A stretch of 64,000 nucleotides of DNA from Lasioglossum baleicum (Eukaryota > Arthropoda > Insecta > Hymenoptera > Halictidae): positions 1,542,501 to 1,606,500 of the forward strand of contig NC_134948.1 of the NCBI RefSeq assembly GCF_051020765.1, in the 5' to 3' direction. Under the pieces are notes generated by a model. That model searched no databases. It saw only the letters and a list, made by a program, of their open reading frames with translations, and had not been told where the DNA came from. The translations under genes and the position numbers were made by a program. Positions 11,394 through 23,289 of this stretch are shown here, in pieces. Numbering within the stretch: the first letter of the stretch is position 1; every line of letters starts with the position of its first letter.

Positions 11394-11718
11394 GCTCAAT
11401 TTAAAAGGACGTGTGACACGCGGAAAATTTTTCTGAAGGTCGTGTCCTTCGCCACTTCAAGGTCATCAATATGAGAAGCCCCGCTCACTTTAAAAGGACC
11501 AGCAAAAATTTTCAAGTATTAATAAATAATTATTTATGAGAACACACATCTCGATCGATGACGTTGAAGTCTTGAAGGGCACGACCTTGAGAAAAATTTT
11601 TGCTTGTCCTTTTAAAGCGAGCGGAGCTTCTCATACCGATGACCTTGAAGTGGCAAAGGGCACGACCTTCAGAAAAATTGTTCGCGTGTCGCAACGTCCT
11701 TTTAGATCGAGCGAGGCT
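11394..11718. mobile_element. Compound inverted repeat, candidate fold-back element
   Basis: The segment 11403-11486 is matched in reverse complement by about 11618-11703 with few differences. Key shared phrases are ATTTTTCTGAAGGTCGTG, CCACTTCAAGGTCATC and GAGAAGC. The inner flanks also pair (TTTAAAAGGACCAGCAAAAATTTT against AAAATTTTTGCTTGTCC). Each side is itself made of one full and one partial copy of an 85-bp unit, so four units face each other around an AT-rich centre (TATTAATAAATAATTATTTATG). No coding capacity is seen. Confidence 0.75.
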
Positions 11719-11719
11719 T

Positions 11720-12380
11720 CTTCCCGGTATTTTCTCGCCATTGAAAGTGTTCTGTGGAGAAATCGCAAGAAAAACGTAAGGGGCTGCCAGCTATATCGTA
11801 CACCGTGTATATTCAATTTCGCTAAAAGGGTGGTGTATCCTCGGCTGCCATGTATCATCCGCGATTTCCTTCCGAATGTATCACCGAACGCTAATGGCGT
11901 GAAACGGGATACGGAGATGCGGGAATGAAAACATTTATACGAGGGGAAGCATCATCTGGCTAATTATAGAGGCACCGTCAGTTACACGTGTTTCCCGGGA
12001 AACACCGAACAGGAGATGAACGGTCGCGAACAGCCCCCGATGGCCGTTGGGAAGTTCTCCAGGCTCACGGAAACGTTCGCGGTCGAATTTCCTTGGGAAA
12101 ATTGCTTGTCTGGCTGTTCCCAGTCTGTAAAAACTTGGAGGAAATTAACGAGACTAACTTTGCCAGTCGTCGTGCTTCGAGGGCTGCCCGTGGCCAGAAA
12201 CGTGGATCCCGTTGCAGTGGCTGTATGGAAACTTTCCGCTTGCAGTCCGGATCCTAATTTATTAGGGACGCGGGTATGTGTTCTCTCCAGTACTGCTTTG
12301 TCCACTTGGAATAATTTTTGTTGGCTGAATTTTCTCGACGAAAACTTGTTTCGTTGCTGAAAATGTCCGGGGTGGGCCTG
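11720..12380. other. GC-rich stretch, overlapping frames only
   Basis: The plus strand has a 114-codon ATG frame (12016-12360) and an 89-codon frame, and the minus strand has a 107-codon frame over the same bases. This triple openness points to composition rather than coding. Confidence 0.4.
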
Positions 12381-12382
12381 GA

Positions 12383-12650
12383 TTAAATCTTGGATTCCTC
12401 GCGCTGAAATTTAAAGTTTCACAATTTCTAAAATCATTTTTCTAAAGTTTTATCAGTGGGAGGAGCTAGTTAGGACCGAGCCGGCCAGATGCTAATTAAA
12501 ACGAGTATAGGGTGCACATTAAATCTTGGATTCCTCGCGCTGGAATTTAAGGTTTCATCATTTTTTATATCATATATCATTTTTCTATAGTTTTATCAGT
12601 CGGAGGGGTTAGTCAGGACCGATCCGGCCAGATGAGTACAGTGTGCGTAA
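12383..12650 (+). repeat. Tandem duplication, unit about 136 bp
   Basis: TTAAATCTTGGATTCCTCGC begins both copies (12383 and 12519). Both continue through ATTTTTCTA(A/T)AGTTTTATCAGT and GGAC CGA(G/T) CCGGCCAGATG. The copies differ at roughly one base in ten by eye and by a small AT insertion in the second. Confidence 0.85.
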
Positions 12651-12654
12651 GGGT

Positions 12655-13735
12655 GACGCGCCATACGCGAAATTGTGCTCTGAAATGGGGTTGAAAACGA
12701 AACGAAAGCGTGTCCCGCGAAATCATTGAAATGGCGTTGATCGAGTGTTCGCCACGGTGACGAATCGAATATTCCCGCCGTCTAATTTCTCACATCGGAA
12801 ATCAAGCCGATGTACTCGACCGAGAAACCCCGGCTGCGGTGTTCTCAAATCGATTCGCGAGCAGTCGATGCGGAAGTCACTTCGGAATTGTTAATTAACG
12901 CGTCGCCGGGGCCGCGACCTGTGCAATAGCACGGGCTGAACACGGTGTACAGACAAAGGTCCACTGCGAGAGGAGCCGAGGGGAGGCTGAGAGAATGAAA
13001 GAGATGGAGAATAACTCCGAAGGGGGTGTCGGAGGAGGGAGGAGGGGGATGAAGGTCGATGGATGAGAGAAAAACTCGACGCCCTCGTTTAACCTCGTGT
13101 ACTCCGCGGAAAAGAACGTCACCCGATATTTAGAGACTCGAGTATGCAAAGTGACTGCTGGAGGTCCTGGAGCCCGAGCTGTTGTCGTTGAGAATCCGAG
13201 AACGTCTCGAGCATTCCCCGACCACCCCCCGATAGACCATAGCCGCCAGACGTGCTCCCAACGTCGTTCGTATCAGTCGGTTTCATTGCGATTGTCTGAT
13301 CAGTCACGGCGTTATTCCACTGGCGATTGTAGCTCCCACTCAATTTTCTACACCTCCGAATTTTAACCCGAGAATTGTAGAGGAACGGAGAACGACGAAA
13401 CTTTGCGCGTGCGTGGACCACTTCCATCCGGTACGGACCATATTTTTTTGCGCACGGTTTCGGAGGCGACCCGTCAAAGGGAACGACGAATTTTCGCGCA
13501 CGCGAGATAATGAGGTAAAAGGTTGAAACAAAAATTGCATTTTATATTTACAAAACGGGGCACGAGTAATTTCGAGAAGTGCTATTCGAGTTACCTCTGC
13601 TTCTACCCGTGAAAATCGTGTCTGTACGCTCTGCGAATTAATGCGAAAATAATTTCATTCGTTATATTTTATATGTACTGATTTCCGGTGATGTTCTGGT
13701 CAGTTTCGGGCAGGGATGGAGAAGTAGTTCGTGCA
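12655..13735. other. GC-rich stretch with one small candidate frame
   Basis: Apart from the 55-codon minus-strand frame listed separately, only overlapping frames without motifs are seen. The purine-rich strip at 12960-13060 (GGAGGAGGGAGGAGG) is low complexity. Confidence 0.4.
13119..13286 (-). CDS. Unassigned 55-codon open reading frame, possible exon
   Basis: The frame starts at an ATG in the context TCGCAATGAAA. The predicted peptide is polar, with a Gly/Ser stretch (residues 11-24, GGYGLSGGG) and a Gln/Leu-rich C-terminal half (residues 32-48). Codon use looks more coding-like than the neighbouring frames. The stop overlaps a possible donor (GG|GTGACG), so the frame could be an exon that continues elsewhere. 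No homologous family is recognised. The evidence is composition and start context only. Confidence 0.18.
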   Translation of the reverse strand: MKPTDTNDVGSTSGGYGLSGGGRGMLETFSDSQRQQLGLQDLQQSLCILESLNIG

Positions 13736-13739
13736 GCGG

Positions 13740-13985
13740 CATAATTGTGCAACACTAGACCCAGTCTGCTAACAAAATATGAAAAGTCACTGGTCGTCTG
13801 ATTATACAGGGACCTATTCTACATCCATGAACAGGAAATCTCGCTTGGCTGGCCATGGGTCGACTCGTACCGCTTAATTAAAAAGCAAGAAATTGTACTT
13901 TGAATATCTCTCTTCTCGTGAGACTTGTCCGACTATAAACAGTCCCATTCTACTTCCCAGAAGCCAGAAACAACGCTCGCCCAAC
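13740..13985 (-). repeat. Decayed dispersed 29-32 bp repeat
   Basis: Units include GTCACTGGTCGTCTGATTAT near 13789, CTTGTCCGACTATAAACAGT near 13923 and TTCTACTTCCCAGAAGCC. They are reverse in orientation relative to the 8-kb array. Confidence 0.4.
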
Positions 13986-13989
13986 GAAA

Positions 13990-14560
13990 CCTCGACCCAT
14001 TCTACTTAAACCGTCCAATTTCCTAAACCAACCATGAGATATACGAACTCTGATAGGTTGTTTCGGTGTTCCACGCGGCAGTTCACTATAGCGCCGTACG
14101 ATTACGGCTCGCATGGCTTCATAGGCTGCCGAAACGCCTCGTTGCGCACGAACTTTCATCGGCGTTACGCGCTCCGTAATTAGCTTATGTAACGAATGCG
14201 TGTAATCATGAATCGTGATTGAAGCTTTACGAGGCCCGTGTCCAATATGCTCGGCCGTGTTACCGAAACGTGTTCGCCCAAGTGAATCATGGGACCGAGA
14301 ACGTTTCAGAGAGATCGAGCACACGAGGCCGGTTTAAGTAATGAAGTTAGACATATTCTGGGAAAGTGGTTCCCGTTACACGTACGAGACGCGATGAGTC
14401 GTTTGGGCAAACATAGCGTTTGTGGGCTCTGGATGGCACTTATGGTCGCCGCGTTAACGGAACGCCGATATCACGAGGGCCAGAGAGGCGTTAGACCATC
14501 CCCATAAGTTCTGGACATTTTCGACCCGAGCTTTGAACATAATCCTTGTGCTTACTTTTA
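13990..14560. other. No recognised feature
   Basis: A 124-codon minus frame (13950-14324) runs through the repeat and shows no domain. The rest is unstructured. Confidence 0.4.
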
Positions 14561-14569
14561 ATCACTGAT

Positions 14570-14855
14570 TTTCCCAGCAACAAACTGGAGTGAAATAGAA
14601 ATTTATCTTCTGCCTTAACACTGAACCTACAGCGACGGGGCAAATGATCCATTTTAGAGTTTTCATTTGACAACTATTGAAATTGTAAAGGTGTCTTCGT
14701 GGGAATTTAGTAAAAATCGCATAAAATATAAATAAATTTAATCTTGTTATTTTTATAATACAGTTCAGAGTTAAATTTTACATTCTTTTAATGTTTTTAC
14801 TGTTTTAAATTACACCTACCCATGTGTATCATAAACGCATAAAATCCGCTGTCTA
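14570..14855. mobile_element. Decayed relative of the hAT-like MITE
   Basis: The right end TGCGTTTATGATACACATGGG, read in reverse, together with AAATCCGCTGTCTA ending at 14855, matches the intact copies. The left part shares CAACAAACTGGAGTGAAATA with the relatives at 4.8 and 9.2 kb. The element is longer than the intact copies and its left terminus is not clear. Confidence 0.55.
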
Positions 14856-14869
14856 TTCATGGACAAATA

Positions 14870-16390
14870 GAATCATCAAAATTGTAACTTGACGTAATCA
14901 TAAGCAGCCTGAATTATCATGGGAGATAAGGAACACCGTGACGCATGGGATGGGCTAATGATGCCGGTAGATCGTCAAGCTAAATTGAATCCAATGGGAG
15001 TTTCGATCAATTGGCCCTAATCGATCCACCGAAAATTCGATTGGCTCGGCTGATTATCTGCGAGGGGATGAGATGATTGCGGGAAAAGTTGCACGGCCAC
15101 CGTAGAGATACTCGTTACCCCCCCATGTCGAATAGTAAAGAGCTCCGAGAACAATTCCCATCTCGCCGGAACTTCCTCGCACTGTTCCGCGAACAATCGG
15201 CCCTTTCTTTCCGCGTAATTAATGAGATCAATCCAAGCTCTGCAACAAAAGCAAGACGGGATTCGACAGGTATCGAATCTCGCGTTTCTCGGTCGTTCCA
15301 GCGAAACAATCTTTTTCCCTGGCAGAGAATCCAATTTCTCTACGACCTTTTTTCAAATTTTGGTACGCTGGTGTAAACTTTTATTTTTCACAGTGTTGTT
15401 CTTGTTGTGAACGTTTTATTCGGTCAGTTCTTTGTGCTACCAGCGACAACACCGTTGCAGAATCTCTGTTTTATTTTTCAGCGAGCATTTTTCGGGTCAA
15501 GATATCGCTTTCGAGAGGTGTCGTGTTCACTGCAAAGTAAAAAATAGAAAAGCCATTTGAATGTTCACGAAAAAATTAGTATACCTTCCTCGAAAGTAGC
15601 TTAATCAACTGCAGAAGGTCTCGTCTGTGTATCTGTTCCAGTTCCCGAGAAAGAAATTCTCGAATACCGCTGAATTTCGCGGTCGTTGCGTCAGAATGGT
15701 TTCGGGACTCCAAAGTCTCGGCGAGCACGACAAGGCTGAGTCACTGGCGATCGCCATTGACAGACAGAATTAGTCGGATTTTCTGCCGTACGGTCACGTA
15801 ATGGCATTACGTAAAACATCGGGGAAGGCGTCGCTTCCGTTCGCGTTAGCTGCGATAAAACAAAAGACTTAAACCCCGGGGGAACGATTGTTGTGCGTCT
15901 CGAAAGCGTTTGAGCTCGTCCGCTTTAAGGCGCGGCACTCGATTCAGCTTATCCTTTCCGAAGGAACGTTGTTTACCGTTGTTCCGTAGCTAGCAGACCG
16001 AACATCGTGCAACGGCACGGACTCCCCGCTCTATATTTTGCCTATTGTTTGCCGTGCCGAAGCATCGCATACTTGCGTAGCAGCTCGCACGCAATCCGGA
16101 GCCCCTTGCTATTTGCGTTGCCCGTGTCAAAATAACTCGACCTAATTAATATTTAACTGCTTGGGTATCCGGTGGTCTAATGCACAATTGCCCTAATGCA
16201 TATCGCATCGCGTTGACGTAACCCCGAGATGCACACAGCGATCATTCAGATCTGCAGCTCTCCTGCATTCGCACGGGCTTCGGTTGGCGTAATTAGCATC
16301 TAACCGCTGCTGGGATCGTCTTAGCAAATTTAATTCATCATCCAGAGATCCTCGTCAAAGCAGCTGAACACTAAACTATAGTCTGATCTA
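14870..16390. other. No recognised feature
   Basis: Short frames of 62-105 codons overlap on both strands around 15.02-15.41 kb. The rest has no frame or repeat. The block 15.60-16.30 kb is GC-rich. Confidence 0.45.
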
Positions 16391-16400
16391 TGGTTATTAC

Positions 16401-16591
16401 TAGATTGCGGATCTTTATGCAATTCTGAAGAAATCGGTGAAATATAAAACAGGAAAAGATTTTAAGAATTCAAGAATGCTGCAATGTCGTTTTTAATGTA
16501 ACAAAGTCGTTAAGGGATGAAACCAATTGTTATGCTATTCCTGCTTTCCACGATCAAAACATTCTTATTTTGCATAAAGATCCGCAGTTTA
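16401..16591. mobile_element. hAT-like MITE, copy 2
   Basis: A 191-bp element with ends TAGATTGCGGATCTTTATGC and the complement of TAAACTGCGGATCTTTATGC. The 8-bp target duplication GTTATTAC is perfect (16393-16400 and 16592-16599). The interior is AT-rich and non-coding. This copy best defines the family boundaries. Confidence 0.88.
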
Positions 16592-16609
16592 GTTATTACA
16601 TTGAAAGAC

Positions 16610-16765
16610 TTTTGTAATAATTTGTTTGAGTATTGATCGATCTGTACTACTTGTGATTGACTTCGTGACTGGCTGACTTGTCTCACTTGTTTGACTAATA
16701 CCTGATTTATACTACCTGTCTGATTACTGGCTGATTCACATTTGTCGTCTGACAACGACCGCGCA
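16610..16765 (-). repeat. Decayed dispersed 29-32 bp repeat
   Basis: Successive short units read GATCTGTACTACTTGTGATTG, TGACTGGCTGACTTGTCTCACTTG, TTTGACTAATACCTG and TGTCTGATTACTGGCTGATTC, with spacing near 28-30 bp. The position directly right of MITE copy 2 may be coincidental. Confidence 0.5.
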
Positions 16766-16769
16766 ACAG

Positions 16770-19370
16770 TTACGTATTTGGAGAGTCGGCACGTCGCACA
16801 CTGGTTTAATGCATAAATAATTAAAGTCACCTCGGATTTTTAAAAGCCAATATGTATTTTTGACTTCACAATATTGTAGCTGATATCAAAACGAATCCCC
16901 GACGACCTAAATTACTATACCTTTAAGCTTTCAAATAGTGCGAAAATATTAATGAACAGCTAGATCGAGCGCGTGGACCAGTGTGCGTCGAAGGAAAAAT
17001 TCCTGCCCGTGTTTTTCCTGCCGACTGTATTCCAAGAAGACGAGGGTTGCCCGGCGGGAAACAGGAGCAACGAGAACACCACGGTAAATCCTCTTTCAGC
17101 GGGAAAGCCCCTGTGGAGCAACCCTCGGGCCGTATTCCGCGGTTTATCGCCTCTTTTTCTGCATAACAGTAATACGTAATTAAGAAAGTTCCAATTCGAG
17201 TTCCCGTACCGGCATGATTAAGTGAGCACCCGTGAAAAGATCTTCCGCTCGTATTTCCACCCCCTTAAACCCGCGGCGCCCGGTTAAAAATTTGCCGATT
17301 ACGCAATTCGCGAGATGAAGTTGTTCCGACTGAAAAATTACCGGCCGTCCTTGGAGCTTTTGTCGACAAAGAGGAATAGCCCGGGTCGACACCTGCCAGC
17401 CGAGATCGATAGCCCTACAACTTTTCCTGCTCCTCGCGGCGGTTTGTGGACTGCGGGAGGGGAGTTGAACGAACTCGTCCGTCGTTTCTTTCCCTTGCTT
17501 GCGGCCCGTTCGTGTCCCGAAGCGGGAAGGACGCGGGGGAAGTCGGATCTCGTCTTCGTGAAGGCTCGTGCGAGCTTTTTCCGGGAGGTCCGGTTGATGA
17601 ACGGCTGCCTAGCGAAAACGAGATTCGCCGGAACGAGGGTGAAGTTGCTGTGGTATTTGGTAAGATAATTTGTCAGGCGAACGCTCGCCGAAAGACTCGG
17701 GATTATTGTGGATGGCGGAACACCGGTGGACACGGTGTTCGCAGACAGAGAGAAATAAGGGACTCAACTTCTCGTCGATTAATTCGCGAGAGTCGGAACA
17801 GAACGCAGCTTAGGAAATACGGTGGCGCTTTCGCCGAAAAATATGCTGTTACGTTTCAGCGAAGTGTACAGGTTGTTCCTGAACGAAGCGAAATGGCACA
17901 GGCAGTTTCTGTGCTCGGAGAAGTAGTGTAAGTCCGCCACAAGTCAGAAAATAGTAGTACAGGTCTGTTACTACTCAGACTGCTACAAGGACATCACTGA
18001 CGACATTTCGGTAGAACACGAGTAATCTCGCAAGCGGATTAAAATGGGTTACCTCGAATATCGCGTAGATTAGCCGTCTGATCATGGGAATATCTTGTTC
18101 ATTTGTTCTCGGCGTTCCCCGAGCAGAAACGTGGCCAATTTGAATATTCGGTGGAAGGAGGTCGGTCGTTATCATTTCCCCGCGAATCTCCATCGGCAGT
18201 GCGAGAGCTAGAGAAAAAAATGGTGTCAGTGTAAGACGGCTAGAATGCTGATTAGAAGCGGCTGAGAAAGGAATCGTTGGACCTTCAAACGTGGCGTCGC
18301 CCGCGATGTTCTTCGTTGCCCTCGTATCTCATTCCGTGCTGTCCTCCTTTCGCCCGAAGAGAAGACATGTCGTTCCAGCATTTCTAAAGGGAACAGGCCG
18401 TGGGAAACGGACTGATACCGGTGGGGTCGACGCCAAGAAGCCGGAACGAGTTCTTCAAATCGTTCCCTTAGGCCTGAGATCAGGGTTCAATCGTCCGTCT
18501 TATTCGTCACCGGGTCATGCATTTAAACTGCGTATTTCCACGGTCATTCCGGAGACAATGTCGCGACTCTAGTCTTTTATCTTTGGAATCGTTGGATACT
18601 CGACGGGTGGAATGAATATTCGCCTATGCAAATCCGACGAGGTTAAGGTCGACATCCGGCGACAGAAACTCGCCGACAAACGTCTGTGACACATCGCGAC
18701 AACGAGAAAGAAATCTACAATGCAAACAGGAATTCGCGTGCGTACTTCGTACTTCGTGCAGACTTCGCGGAACGTACACGTTATCGCGCCCACAGCATCG
18801 ACGCTCGAGTGTGTTTTCCCACCCTTCGCAGCACTCCTCGATGGCGGCGCGTTCCCCTCGGGGGAAATGATAGCGCCGCTCGAAAACGATGAAACGATCA
18901 GCTGTATTTCAATTGCAGTTATTATTGACTCGGCTGATCGATCGACATCAAAGTGTTATTGCGCGAACTTCCTACCTTATCGGCGGAGTTGACGCCATCA
19001 AACTCCGTCCGACTGTAATTCCAATTATCTCTTGCTCGACGGTGCTCCTCTGTAGTCGACTATGAATAATCTCTATTTCATCATCGAGGATTTATGCGGT
19101 CCGGGGCCGCGAGAGCTGAAAATTATCCCGATGTGTCTGCCTCAACTTTGCGGGAAGCGCATTCATCGTTTCCCCGCGGGAGAGTCGCTCGTTCAACGCG
19201 GCTTCACTTTTACTTCGTGGTACTTAAACGGGAGACACGACTCGCCCCTTCCTTAATGAATAAACTGTGGCAATTCTGCAGGCCCGGGACCGCCAGGGAA
19301 TTGTTCAGATTATCATTTCCACGCATTTCATTTCTGCAAACATGCACCGCGATTTTCTGGGTCGAAAGTG
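16770..19370. other. GC-rich stretch, no supported gene
   Basis: Frames up to 161 codons (17446-17931, plus, no ATG start) and 131 codons (17338-17733, minus) overlap. Their mutual overlap and lack of motifs argue for a compositional cause. A weak dispersed-repeat patch lies at 17930-17995 (AGTAGTACAGGTCTG). No clear exon is seen. Confidence 0.4.
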
Positions 19371-19371
19371 T

Positions 19372-19525
19372 CCCGAACTGCTTGTCTAATCAGTCACCGT
19401 TCCACACTATTGTCTCGTCAACGACTGATTCGTACTACTGTCTGATCAGTGATCGGTCCACACTACTGTCTCGAAAATGACTGATTCGTACTACTGTCAG
19501 ACCAGTGACAGTTTCGTACTGCTTA
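19372..19525 (-). repeat. Dispersed 29-32 bp repeat, moderately preserved
   Basis: At least four units are in register. ACTGCTTGTCTAATCAGTCA, ACTATTGTCTCGTCAACGAC, TACTACTGTCTGATCAGTGA and TACTACTGTCAGACCAGTGA are spaced at about 29-35 bp and share the reverse core CTACTGTCTGACCAGTGA. Confidence 0.65.
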
Positions 19526-19529
19526 TTTG

Positions 19530-20575
19530 CAGCATTTAGTTTTAAGTTGATATTCTCCGTCCTATCTACATCAGGGTCTGGTTTTAAAGTTAGCGAATAA
19601 ATCCAGTTTCTCTCTTTCACGCGTTCCTTTCCTCCCACGGAGTCTTATTGTTAGATGTGAAACGGCACATCCTCTTCCTCGTCCAGCCTATTAAAATTTC
19701 CCGCAATTTTTCGGGCGAGATTTAAATCCGTTGCCGTATACACCGCCACACGAACCCTTTCCTGAAATTATTTTTCAAGTAATGAATCACCGCCGATGAA
19801 ACGCCGCAATAAAGACCCACCTAAAGCCCCGACTGCGGCCTCCACACGGCGTCCTCATAAAATCCTCAGGTTTACGAGCTAGAGGCTCTTCCCTCCCATG
19901 TTTATTCCGTTGCCTCGGGATCTCTTTTTTTTCCAGCCATACACAGTATCTTCATCGTCCTGCGGCTTTCTCTTCCACGGTGGCAATTCCCCGAGAAAAA
20001 AACATGTTCCCCTTTTCACCTTCCAGCATTCTCCGTTTCCGCCGAAGCATTTATACGTTTCCTGTTTGATAGCAGGTTTGACAATTATCGAGTCAGCAGT
20101 GTTCCGAATGTAGTCCGTTGAACCTGTCCATCGGATCAGGCTCAATGGACTTGTTACGCGAAAAATTTCGCGCAGCCGTGCAAAAATCGCTGGACGAACC
20201 AATTCGACGACCGCCCCATTCAACGGACGAACCGAACCCGTCCGAACCAACGAACAAACGTTTTTGTTCATCTCACTATGCACCGATCCTTCGGACGCGG
20301 CATGACTAACCCCGTTTGAAACAACGCTCCGAGTATTCGCACTGGATTCGCGCGCACCGTTCTATTTACCCGTTCTCGGTTCGCCAGGTATGAATGCAAT
20401 TAGCGGAACGTTTGTCCCCCACTGACAAATTTTCGCCGTATTTATTTTTCAATACCTTTTCGGCTTCCACGCGCCCTTCACGAAAATAAAACATTCCAGA
20501 TATTTTTACGGGATGCCCGTACTCGTCCAAATAGCTACAGAAATTGTTACCACGACATCAGCATTTCGAAAACGG
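19530..20575. other. No recognised feature
   Basis: A 134-codon minus frame (19879-20283) is the longest and has no recognisable motif. It overlaps plus frames of 63-71 codons. Confidence 0.4.
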
Positions 20576-20577
20576 AA

Positions 20578-21062
20578 ACATCTCCCTTTAAAACCAGCCC
20601 AGGTAGAACCGCTTCCGATTTTTCTTCAGAAGGTTGCAACCCTTTAAATATCGACGTTCGCTCAAGATTTAATGACCCTCGAGTTATTCTAATGTCGGTG
20701 GTATACTTTCCATTGAAACCGACGTGAAATCGCAAGGAAAAATCGTAGGTCATATTTTTTGGACCCATTGGAAAGCTGAAGCTTTAATCTTTGAATCGAT
20801 ATCAGTTTTAATGAGGAGAAAAATTTTCCATTCCTGCGCAGCCATCTGAATCCGTAAAATATTCAAAAAACGACCATTCCTACTTTTCTCGGTCGTATCC
20901 TAGAGTAAAGAGATCGTAAAAACTTGATAATTGACGCCGTGAAAGTAGAAATTTTACCCTTTAAAGCTAGCGCGGGTAGAATGTCGTAAGGTCTTTTTGC
21001 ACGAAGTTATATCAGTTCGAAAATTGCGCTGCGCTAATTAGCGCTCAGTGCCATCGTTCGCC
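20578..21062. repeat. Possible diverged direct repeat within an unidentified element
   Basis: CCCTTTAAAACCAGCCCAGG followed by TAGAAC near 20584 resembles CCCTTTAAAGCTAGCGCGGG followed by TAGAAT near 20958, with similar downstream spacing to a GAAG(G/T)T motif. The intervening AT-rich sequence may be an old transposon. No ends were found. Confidence 0.25.
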
Positions 21063-21271
21063 TAATTATAGTGATCTAAGAGGTCGTTTGAACGGTCGTG
21101 TATTATCGAGCTGCACTCTGGGACAGCTCGTCACGGATTCCAACGTTGCCGATCGTTCTACGACGAAAATAAACCGCGGTGGCTGAGCTGGTTCTCGAAC
21201 GAGAATGGCACATTCAATTTTAAACAAATTCCTGATTGTTCGCGATGTCGGTGAATAGAACTCCGAAGAGC

Positions 21272-21274
<3 letters not shown>

Positions 21275-21352
<78 letters not shown>
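21275..21352 (+). repeat. (AG)n microsatellite, about 78 bp
   Basis: Almost uninterrupted AG dinucleotides, with one AAAG break near 21337. Minus-strand frames across it read as long Ser-Leu runs and are artefacts. Confidence 0.97.
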
Positions 21353-21359
21353 TGATCTC

Positions 21360-22370
21360 TTTCCATCTCGGAATTGCAAAACAGTATTTCCATCGCGGGC
21401 AACTCTGCGGGAGACTGTTCTACTTCAGTCCACGGGGTTTGCAATGTCTGCGGTTGTAATTGGGTTCTCGGGGTTGGTTTCCAGCGCGCGGCAACGTTTC
21501 CAGTTTAGTTGCGATGAATAATTCGCGCCGCAAGAATATCCGAAATTAGCGCGTTCGGAAATTACCGTCCAGCTTACATGTTCGACCGGTGTTCACGCTG
21601 GGACAGAATTACCCATCTCGCGAATCCAAAGAAGTTTCAAACATACCGGGAGCTTGCGTTTCACCTTTCGGTGAATCGCTGTAAACTGTGCCAGAACGCG
21701 AATTTCCAGCAGGGATTTCGTCTGACCAATATTGACCTGTTCTACTGAAAACTCTCGAGACTGTGGCGCATTTGTTTTAATCTGGACAACACACTTTCTC
21801 GGGAAGTACTGCTATTTATTCGAGGACATTTCTCGGGGGCCAGGTCGCTTATTAAAAATTCGCAAGACGCAGGTGAAAGAAAAACTGATATGCATCCTCA
21901 AGTACCTGGAAGCTTAAGAAATTACCCTTTTACCAGAGCAAACCTCGAGGTACTAAGTAATCTCGACCCGAGATAGAGGCAACTTGGAAGTTTAAAGGTT
22001 CGCGGCGCATTTTCCGCATTATTATAACAAACTCACTTCGATTATCGTTCCACCGACGGGGAGCGGCCGATAAATAAATGCAACGCAGATGCAGATTCCG
22101 ATCGACCTTTCCGTAATTCGACCACTTGTTGAGAACCGAAATTTCAAGCACCGAGGAGAAATTGAATGAAATTGCGTCGGTCCTTTGCTCGTGTACCTTT
22201 GTTTGAGGTAGCGCGCTATTCGACGGGTACTCCGAACGACACGGGGTCAGGACGTGCCCTGAAAATCGAGTCAGCGCGAACAGAGACGCTGGTCACTTGG
22301 GGCAACCTTAAACTTCAAGGGGAACTCAACGAAGCGTCCTCTGAATCGTTTATTATACAGCGGTGAAACG
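21360..22370. other. No recognised feature
   Basis: Short frames of 61-74 codons on both strands, with no motif or repeat seen. Confidence 0.4.
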
Positions 22371-22374
22371 ATCG

Positions 22375-22565
22375 TCCACTTGTTGGATCATTCACTGACT
22401 TGTGCTACTTCCTTTGATACTCGCAGCCATGTAATACTGCACCAGGGTCTGTAATACTTTGCGTCTGGCTAGTCGTGGGTTTTGTCTACTGCTGGAGCCA
22501 GTCGTAGACCCCACTACTTGTCTGGCTAAGGTTTCTTTATACTAATACTTGTCGGGTTGAAGCCT
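22375..22565 (-). repeat. Decayed dispersed 29-32 bp repeat
   Basis: Reverse-type units include CACTGACTTGTGCTACTTCC, GCGTCTGGCTAGTCGTGGG, CCCACTACTTGTCTGGCTAAG and ACTAATACTTGTCGGG. Confidence 0.5.
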
Positions 22566-22569
22566 ATTC

Positions 22570-23285
22570 CGAGCTACTAAACTTCATCGACCATATCCTT
22601 CCACGTCTTTTACTGTTCAGTCTGTCTTTAAACTCTACAACCGACCACAACTGACGCCGTAAACCCCGGCGTTTAAGGTACACCGAATCATAAACCCGCT
22701 CAGGGCGAATGCAGATTTCGTAATGCCTCGAGGCCTCTCTCCGCCGTTTTACGAGCAATCGGAACACTGTACGCAGATTCCGACGGTTCATGGGGCAATA
22801 TATTCTGGGATTTCAGGTGGGACACTGGCAGACTTCGGGAATGACAGTGATGCAATGGTAACGATCACGGTGGATCACGATTGACTGGGATAAAGATCGC
22901 AATCACCGACAAGAGAATCTTCTCACCGACGAATTCCAACGTTTTTCGCACTATTTCTAGCAACCACGATTCCTACACTTATACAAATTTCCTATTCGAT
23001 CGAGAGAGAGAGAGAGAGAGAGATATTTGAACCGCTATTTTTCTCGGGCACAGCTCACCACTTATCCCGTTTACAAATTTTTCACATATACTCCGAGTAC
23101 CTCGTCTGATGGACCAACGCTCTTTTATACGACGACCGAACTGGCTAGATTTTTTACCAGCCTGCTCGCACGAGTACAAACTCAGAAATATTATCCTTAT
23201 ACAGAGTCTATTTTGATTTCCGGACGTCTCCAGGCAGCGAGAACGCAGCGCTGTGTATAGAAGAAATAACGATAGAAATTCTCGC
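22570..23285. other. No recognised gene; short (GA) microsatellite at 23002-23023
   Basis: The GA run is 22 bp. Frames on both sides of it are 66-77 codons without motifs. Confidence 0.5.
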
Positions 23286-23289
23286 GCAT

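Noticed and set aside
12016..12360. 114-codon ATG frame
   Set aside because: An 89-codon frame on the same strand and a 107-codon frame on the other cover the same bases, which points to composition.
17446..17931. 161-codon plus frame
   Set aside because: It has no ATG at its start, overlaps a 131-codon minus frame, and lies in GC-rich sequence where stops are rare. No motif.
21158..21444. Ser-Leu rich frames of 73-74 codons on the minus strand
   Set aside because: They are translations of the AG microsatellite at 21275-21352.
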